NCBI GenBank assembly: GCA_034409055.1
Contig: DAOUMU010000024.1
Span: 1 to 8,207, forward strand
Length of the DNA: 8,207 nt
Origin: DAOUMU01 sp034409055
GTDB taxonomy: Bacteria > Chloroflexota > Anaerolineae > 4572-78 > J111
Direction: 5' to 3'
The notes under the pieces: model-generated
The model's database searches: none
What the model was told of the DNA's origin: nothing
Seen by the model: only the letters and a program-made list of their open reading frames with translations
Shown here: positions 5,325 through 8,207 of the stretch, one piece after another
How positions within the stretch are numbered: position 1 is the stretch's first letter
How the letters are laid out: each line of letters begins with the position of its first letter
Translations under genes and position numbers: made by a program

Positions 5325-6485
5325 ATGACTAAGAGAAAAAGTAGTTACGATGTGCAACCTGAAAATTTTGCCCAGATTAAAGTCGTGGGCGTGGGTGGTG
5401 GTGGCAGCAATGCGGTCAACCGGATGATCACCGAGGGCCTGCGCGGAGTTGATTTTATCGCCGTCAATACCGATGCCCAGGCCCTGCTGATGAGCAATGC
5501 TCCGCAGCGGATTCGCATCGGCGACAAGTTGACCCGGGGCCTGGGGGCCGGGGGCAATCCCGAAATTGGTCAAAAAGCTGCCGAAGAATCTGATCAGGAA
5601 TTGGCGGAGGCCCTGCAGGGGGCCGATATGGTTTTTGTGACCTGTGGGATGGGCGGGGGAACCGGTACCGGAGCGGCTCCGATCATTGCCGAACTGGTCA
5701 AGGAAACCGGCGCCCTGACCATTGGGGTGGTCACCCGGCCCTTCAGTTTTGAAGGCAGCCGCCGCCAGAATATCGCCCTGGAAGGCATCGAGAAGCTCAA
5801 GGAGAAAGTTGATACCTTGATTGCCATTCCGAACGACCGTCTGCTGGAAATTGTCGATAAAAAGGCCAGTATGACCGAGGCGTTCCGGACGGCCGATGAC
5901 GTGCTGCGCCAGGGTATCCAGGGCATCTCTGAGTTGATTACCGTACCTGGCCTGATTAACCTGGACTTTGCCGATGTGCGCTCCATTATGAGCGGTGGCG
6001 GCACCTCCCTGATGTCTGTCGGGGTGGCTTCTGGCGAGAATCGAGCCGTAGAAGCAGCCCAAAGCGCCGTTTCCTCTTCGCTGCTGGATGTAACCATTGA
6101 CGGCGCGCAGGGCATTCTCTTTAATATTAGCAGCGGTCCCAGTTTGAGCCTGTTTGAAGTTAATGAGGCGGCCGAAATTATTAAACAAAAGGCCCACCCC
6201 GAGGCCAATATCATCTTTGGGGCGGTCATCGACGAGAACCTGGATGAGGAGCTGCGTATTACCTTAATTGCGACCGGGTTTGAGGTCGCCGTCCAACGCA
6301 GGCCCTATGTGGCCGGCAAACGACGTGAACCGGAAACCAAAACCATTGCTTTTCCCAAAGCCAAAGTTAAGGATTCCCATACGGCCCGCGAAGAAAAACC
6401 GCGGCCAGAACCGGTCTACGATCCTGAAGATTTAGAAGTGCCGACTTTTTTACGCAAACGGGTACAAAGTCGCCGGGCTTCCTAA
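5325..6485 (+). CDS. ftsZ: Cell division protein FtsZ
   Basis: 386 aa, ATG start with AAGGAG eight bases upstream. FtsZ is the tubulin-like GTPase that forms the cytokinetic ring. Nucleotide-binding segments are VVGVGGGGSNAVNRM (20-34), NTDAQAL (48-54) and GLGAGGNPEIG (72-82). The tubulin signature is GMGGGTGTGAAP (108-119), followed by VTRPFSFEG (136-144). The T7 synergy loop NLDFADV (212-218) holds Asp214 and Asp217, which complete the active site of the next subunit. A charged linker of about 35 residues (332-365) leads to the conserved C-terminal peptide DLEVPTFLRKR (369-379), which binds FtsA and other partners. All catalytic residues are present. It is the last gene of the ftsA-ftsZ unit and is followed by an intrinsic terminator 75 bases after the stop. 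Confidence 0.99.
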   Translation: MTKRKSSYDVQPENFAQIKVVGVGGGGSNAVNRMITEGLRGVDFIAVNTDAQALLMSNAPQRIRIGDKLTRGLGAGGNPEIGQKAAEESDQELAEALQGADMVFVTCGMGGGTGTGAAPIIAELVKETGALTIGVVTRPFSFEGSRRQNIALEGIEKLKEKVDTLIAIPNDRLLEIVDKKASMTEAFRTADDVLRQGIQGISELITVPGLINLDFADVRSIMSGGGTSLMSVGVASGENRAVEAAQSAVSSSLLDVTIDGAQGILFNISSGPSLSLFEVNEAAEIIKQKAHPEANIIFGAVIDENLDEELRITLIATGFEVAVQRRPYVAGKRREPETKTIAFPKAKVKDSHTAREEKPRPEPVYDPEDLEVPTFLRKRVQSRRAS

Positions 6486-6559
6486 ACAATCCTCCCTAAT
6501 ATTGGGTTTCCTCCTATGACCTGAGTGTGGCAGGCAAAAACCACACACCGCATCCCCGC

Positions 6560-6596
6560 TACGCCCCTGGTTCCTCTCAGCCAGGGGCGTATTTTT
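6560..6596 (+). terminator. Intrinsic terminator after ftsZ
   Basis: TACGCCCCTGG (6560-6570) pairs perfectly over 11 bp with CCAGGGGCGTA (6581-6591). The loop is 10 nt and five T follow (6592-6596). It closes the ftsA-ftsZ unit. A weaker GTGTGG/CCACAC hairpin (6525-6530 with 6541-6546) precedes it. Confidence 0.92.
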
Positions 6597-6606
6597 GTGG
6601 CTGTAG

Positions 6607-6765
6607 TGGCAGGGTAGCAAGGTGGCAGGGTAGCAAGGTGGCAGGGTAGCAGGGTGGCAGAGTGGCAGGGTGGCAAGGTAGCAAGGTTGCAAGGTAGCAA
6701 GGTAGCAAGGTAGCAAGGTAGCACGGTAGCAAGGTTGCAGGGTAGCAAAGTGGCAGGGTAGCAGG
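6607..6765. repeat. Tandem octamer array, about 20 degenerate copies of TRGCARGG
   Basis: Nineteen full octamers and one 7-nt copy follow in strict 8-base register from 6607. The commonest units are TAGCAAGG, TGGCAGGG and TGGCAAGG; variants include TTGCAAGG, TGGCAGAG, TAGCACGG and TAGCAAAG. The period of 8 is not divisible by 3, so three units give 24 bases and any stop-free frame repeats every eight residues. This makes all minus-strand frames look open without being genes. The upper strand is strongly G-rich and C-poor. No spacers separate units, so it is not CRISPR. It begins 11 bases after the terminator. Confidence 0.93.
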
Positions 6766-6993
6766 TTGGTGTGTTTCATTTACTTTAGGGAGAGGAGCGC
6801 CCAAGGGACATAGACCAGCAGACCCAGGTGCGGCTCCGTTTGGCACGTGGGCGGGCCAGACTCCTCATAGCCCAAACCATTTGAAACAGACCCATTTCAA
6901 TTTGGGGCGAGTTTCAAGGGTAAAGTTAGCCAGTTTTGAGACGAATAGTATATTGCTGTACTATAGACATTATAGTTAATTTGCCTGACCATC

Positions 6994-7065
6994 AGAACCG
7001 CGGATTTTCAGAAAAACGCGGATATTTCTGCGCTTATCCGCGAATTCCTGCCAATCTGCGGTTCT
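6994..7065. repeat. 72-bp imperfect palindrome with CGCGGAT cores
   Basis: Arms 6994-7024 and 7035-7065 match in inverted orientation at 25 of 31 positions, around a 10-base centre. The outer ends AGAACCGC/GCGGTTCT and inner CGCGGATA/TATCCGCG are perfect. This looks like a dispersed REP- or MITE-like repeat with no coding content. Confidence 0.85.
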
Positions 7066-7184
7066 TAATTGTTGACATAACTTAAATCTCTATAAAGCCT
7101 AAAAAACCCACCACAGCCCAGCAAGCCGCGCCACTGTAGCTTTTTTTAATTAAGATGGTAAAATGTTATGGTAGACTTGTAGGC

Positions 7185-7230
7185 ATAAGAATTTATGGGG
7201 AACAAGGGGATATAAGAATTTATGAGGAAC
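7185..7230. repeat. 19-bp direct repeat upstream of the hypothetical gene
   Basis: ATAAGAATTTATGGGGAAC (7185-7203) recurs at 7212-7230 with one change (A for G at the 14th base), 27 bp apart. AACAAG (7201-7206) and CTTGTT (7230-7235) form an inverted pair around the second copy. It could be a paired regulatory site or a local tandem duplication. Confidence 0.6.
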
Positions 7231-7310
7231 TTGTTACCCTAATAACATTGTGGGCCGTTCATCCTGTTGGGTAGTCAATGAACTACCAAAATCAAGAAAT
7301 GGGGATAGCG

Positions 7311-8063
7311 ATGGATGTTAATTTTGCTATAATTTTCACGGCTGTTGCTACATTTGTCACAGCTATTGCTGCATCAGTTGCAGCATACTTATCCTTTAGG
7401 TCAGCTAAGGCCGCTGAACGTTCAGTTATACATCAAAAGACAACACATAATCTGGCAGTCATGCTAGAGTTTGTTTTGGGTGAATACCTAGAACGCGAGT
7501 TTAAGGCGACACATGCACCCAAAATCAACGGTAAGGAAGAAAAATTACTTAGAGCAGCCAAGTCGAAGGCTATGGATGAGTACAAGCAGAATCCCGTGGA
7601 ATGGGATGAGGTGTCCAGTCTATCCAACCAAGACACTTGGCAGAATCACGTTGCCTTTGAGATTGCTTGGGCACTTGAGCATTTAGGTGCATCTGTTTTT
7701 ATGGGAATCTTACCGCTGGACATGGTGTTAGGCATCGTTGGGGAAACAGTTATTGATGACTGGTTATTGTGCCGGTCTTGGGTTAAATCGTATCGGGACT
7801 TTGAAGGTACTATTTCACAAGTAGAGACCACAGGTGTAGGTGATGTTGATTATCATCGCCGACATGCAGAGTGGCTGGTTCTTGTTACAGTCGAATGGAT
7901 GAGAAAGAATTGGCAATATGAAAGTTGTGATAAGGTGGCTCAAGTGTATGGAGGTGAGGGAAATCTTCCTCCTCGAATCCGGTCATTATCCCGTGTGGAT
8001 GAAATGCTTATGCCGCCAATTGTGAAAGAGCAAGTTAAATCTCTGACCGGTATTAGAATTTAG
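7311..8063 (+). CDS. Hypothetical protein with one N-terminal membrane helix
   Basis: I do not recognise this protein. ATG 7311 is chosen because GGGGA (7301-7305) precedes it and the membrane helix follows at once; in-frame ATGs at 7278 and 7299 would add 11 or 4 residues. From 7311 it is 250 aa. Residues 3-30 (NFAIIFTAVATFVTAIAASV onward) form one hydrophobic helix, followed by SFRSAKAAERS and a mostly helical, soluble part. A second hydrophobic patch (FMGILPLDMVLGIVGETVID, about 130-149) is followed by DDWLLCRSWVKSYRDFE, and another aromatic-rich stretch is HAEWLVLVTVEWMRKNW (185-201). The architecture recalls DUF4760-type membrane-anchored proteins, but this is a weak impression. Base composition is visibly less GC-rich than the division genes (about 45% in a line counted by eye), and repeats flank it, so recent acquisition is plausible. 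Ends in TAG at 8061-8063. Confidence 0.75.
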   Translation: MDVNFAIIFTAVATFVTAIAASVAAYLSFRSAKAAERSVIHQKTTHNLAVMLEFVLGEYLEREFKATHAPKINGKEEKLLRAAKSKAMDEYKQNPVEWDEVSSLSNQDTWQNHVAFEIAWALEHLGASVFMGILPLDMVLGIVGETVIDDWLLCRSWVKSYRDFEGTISQVETTGVGDVDYHRRHAEWLVLVTVEWMRKNWQYESCDKVAQVYGGEGNLPPRIRSLSRVDEMLMPPIVKEQVKSLTGIRI

Positions 8064-8109
8064 CTGTGAATTCAATGGTTCCTAGCTAGTTTCTGTCAGG
8101 AAACCCTGT

Positions 8110-8205
8110 TCAAGCCACTGCCACCGCCGAGCGTCGTTTCCGGCGGCGCGGCTTGAGTATGGCTTCAGCAATCTTGACCAGATTGTTGACAATACAGCCC
8201 CAACC
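8110..8205 (-). CDS. Possible 3' end of a minus-strand gene, perhaps a transposase
   Basis: Read on the minus strand from the window edge, one frame gives about 31 residues with VNNLVKIAEAILKPRRRKRR near the end, then TGA (8110-8112). The basic tail and the strand switch in a repeat-rich zone suggest a transposase or other accessory gene, but 31 residues cannot decide it. Another minus-strand frame stays open to about 8083, so the frame choice itself is uncertain. The gene would start outside the window. Confidence 0.3.
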   Translation of the reverse strand, partial: GWGCIVNNLVKIAEAILKPRRRKRRSAVAVA

Positions 8206-8207
8206 AA

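Larger units (their letters stand above)
6766..7277. other. Non-coding stretch rich in small inverted repeats
   Basis: I see no credible gene here. Contents: TGTGTTTCATTT (6770-6781), also found after ftsQ at 3686-3697; a CGCCCA/TGGGCG inverted pair (6798-6803, 6848-6853); ATTTGAAACA (6879-6888), an 8/10 inverse match to TGTTTCATTT, which may bound a roughly 120-bp element; overlapping ATAGTA/TACTAT and ACTATA/TATAGT pairs (6945-6976); the 72-bp palindrome at 6994-7065; a T7 run (7141-7147) without a clear stem; and a direct repeat at 7185-7230. No convincing promoter for the downstream gene was found. Confidence 0.6.

Noticed and set aside
4869..6197. Long minus-strand open frame of 442 codons opposite ftsA and ftsZ
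   Set aside because: It spans the ftsA-ftsZ gap, lies opposite two certain genes, and its translation is low-complexity with no family resemblance. It is a shadow of GC-rich codon use.
6607..6765. CRISPR array
   Set aside because: The units are 8 bases long and directly tandem, with no spacers.
6450..6846. Three overlapping minus-strand frames coding for octapeptide repeats (LPCYLATL type)
   Set aside because: All arise from the 8-base tandem repeat, which gives the same open octapeptide pattern in each frame. There is no ribosome site or unique domain.
7072..7096. Promoter TTGACA-TATAAA before the hypothetical gene
   Set aside because: The spacing is only 13 bases, too short for a sigma-70 promoter.
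7131..7147. Terminator at the T7 run
   Set aside because: No convincing stem precedes the T run.

Overview
The window carries the distal part of a division and cell-wall (dcw) cluster from a peptidoglycan-making bacterium. In order it holds the 3' part of murC, then murB, a D-Ala-D-Ala ligase, ftsQ, ftsA and ftsZ, all on the + strand. The FtsZ and FtsA sequence character, the short FtsZ C-terminus, and the many small palindromic and octamer/heptamer repeats between genes suggest Chloroflexota (Anaerolineae-like). That assignment is from recall, not from a search.

Positions 1-3682 look like one transcription unit whose start lies outside the window. murC and murB overlap by ATGA and murB and ddl overlap by 14 bases. 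ddl and ftsQ are separated by an AT-rich heptamer inverted repeat that runs to within a few bases of the ftsQ start. These genes make UDP-MurNAc-pentapeptide precursors (MurB, Ddl, MurC) and the divisome protein FtsQ.

Positions 3683-6600 form a second unit, ftsA-ftsZ, with its own promoter. That promoter carries two close matches to the NrdR box, 32 bp apart centre to centre. One sits just upstream of the -35 and one in the -35/-10 spacer, which is the layout of an NrdR-repressed ribonucleotide reductase promoter. A 16-bp perfect palindrome lies just after the -10. The 163-nt gap between ftsA and ftsZ holds two abutting perfect hairpins whose loops are complementary to each other over 10 nt plus 6 nt. 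ftsZ is followed directly by a strong intrinsic terminator.

Positions 6600-8207 look accessory. They contain an array of about 20 degenerate TRGCARGG octamers, a 72-bp imperfect palindrome, a direct repeat, a less GC-rich gene for an unrecognised membrane-anchored protein, and a possible 3' end of a minus-strand gene, perhaps a transposase. I see no rRNA, tRNA or CRISPR array.

The observations most worth following are the NrdR-type control region in front of the division genes ftsA-ftsZ, and the complementary-loop hairpin pair in the ftsZ leader.
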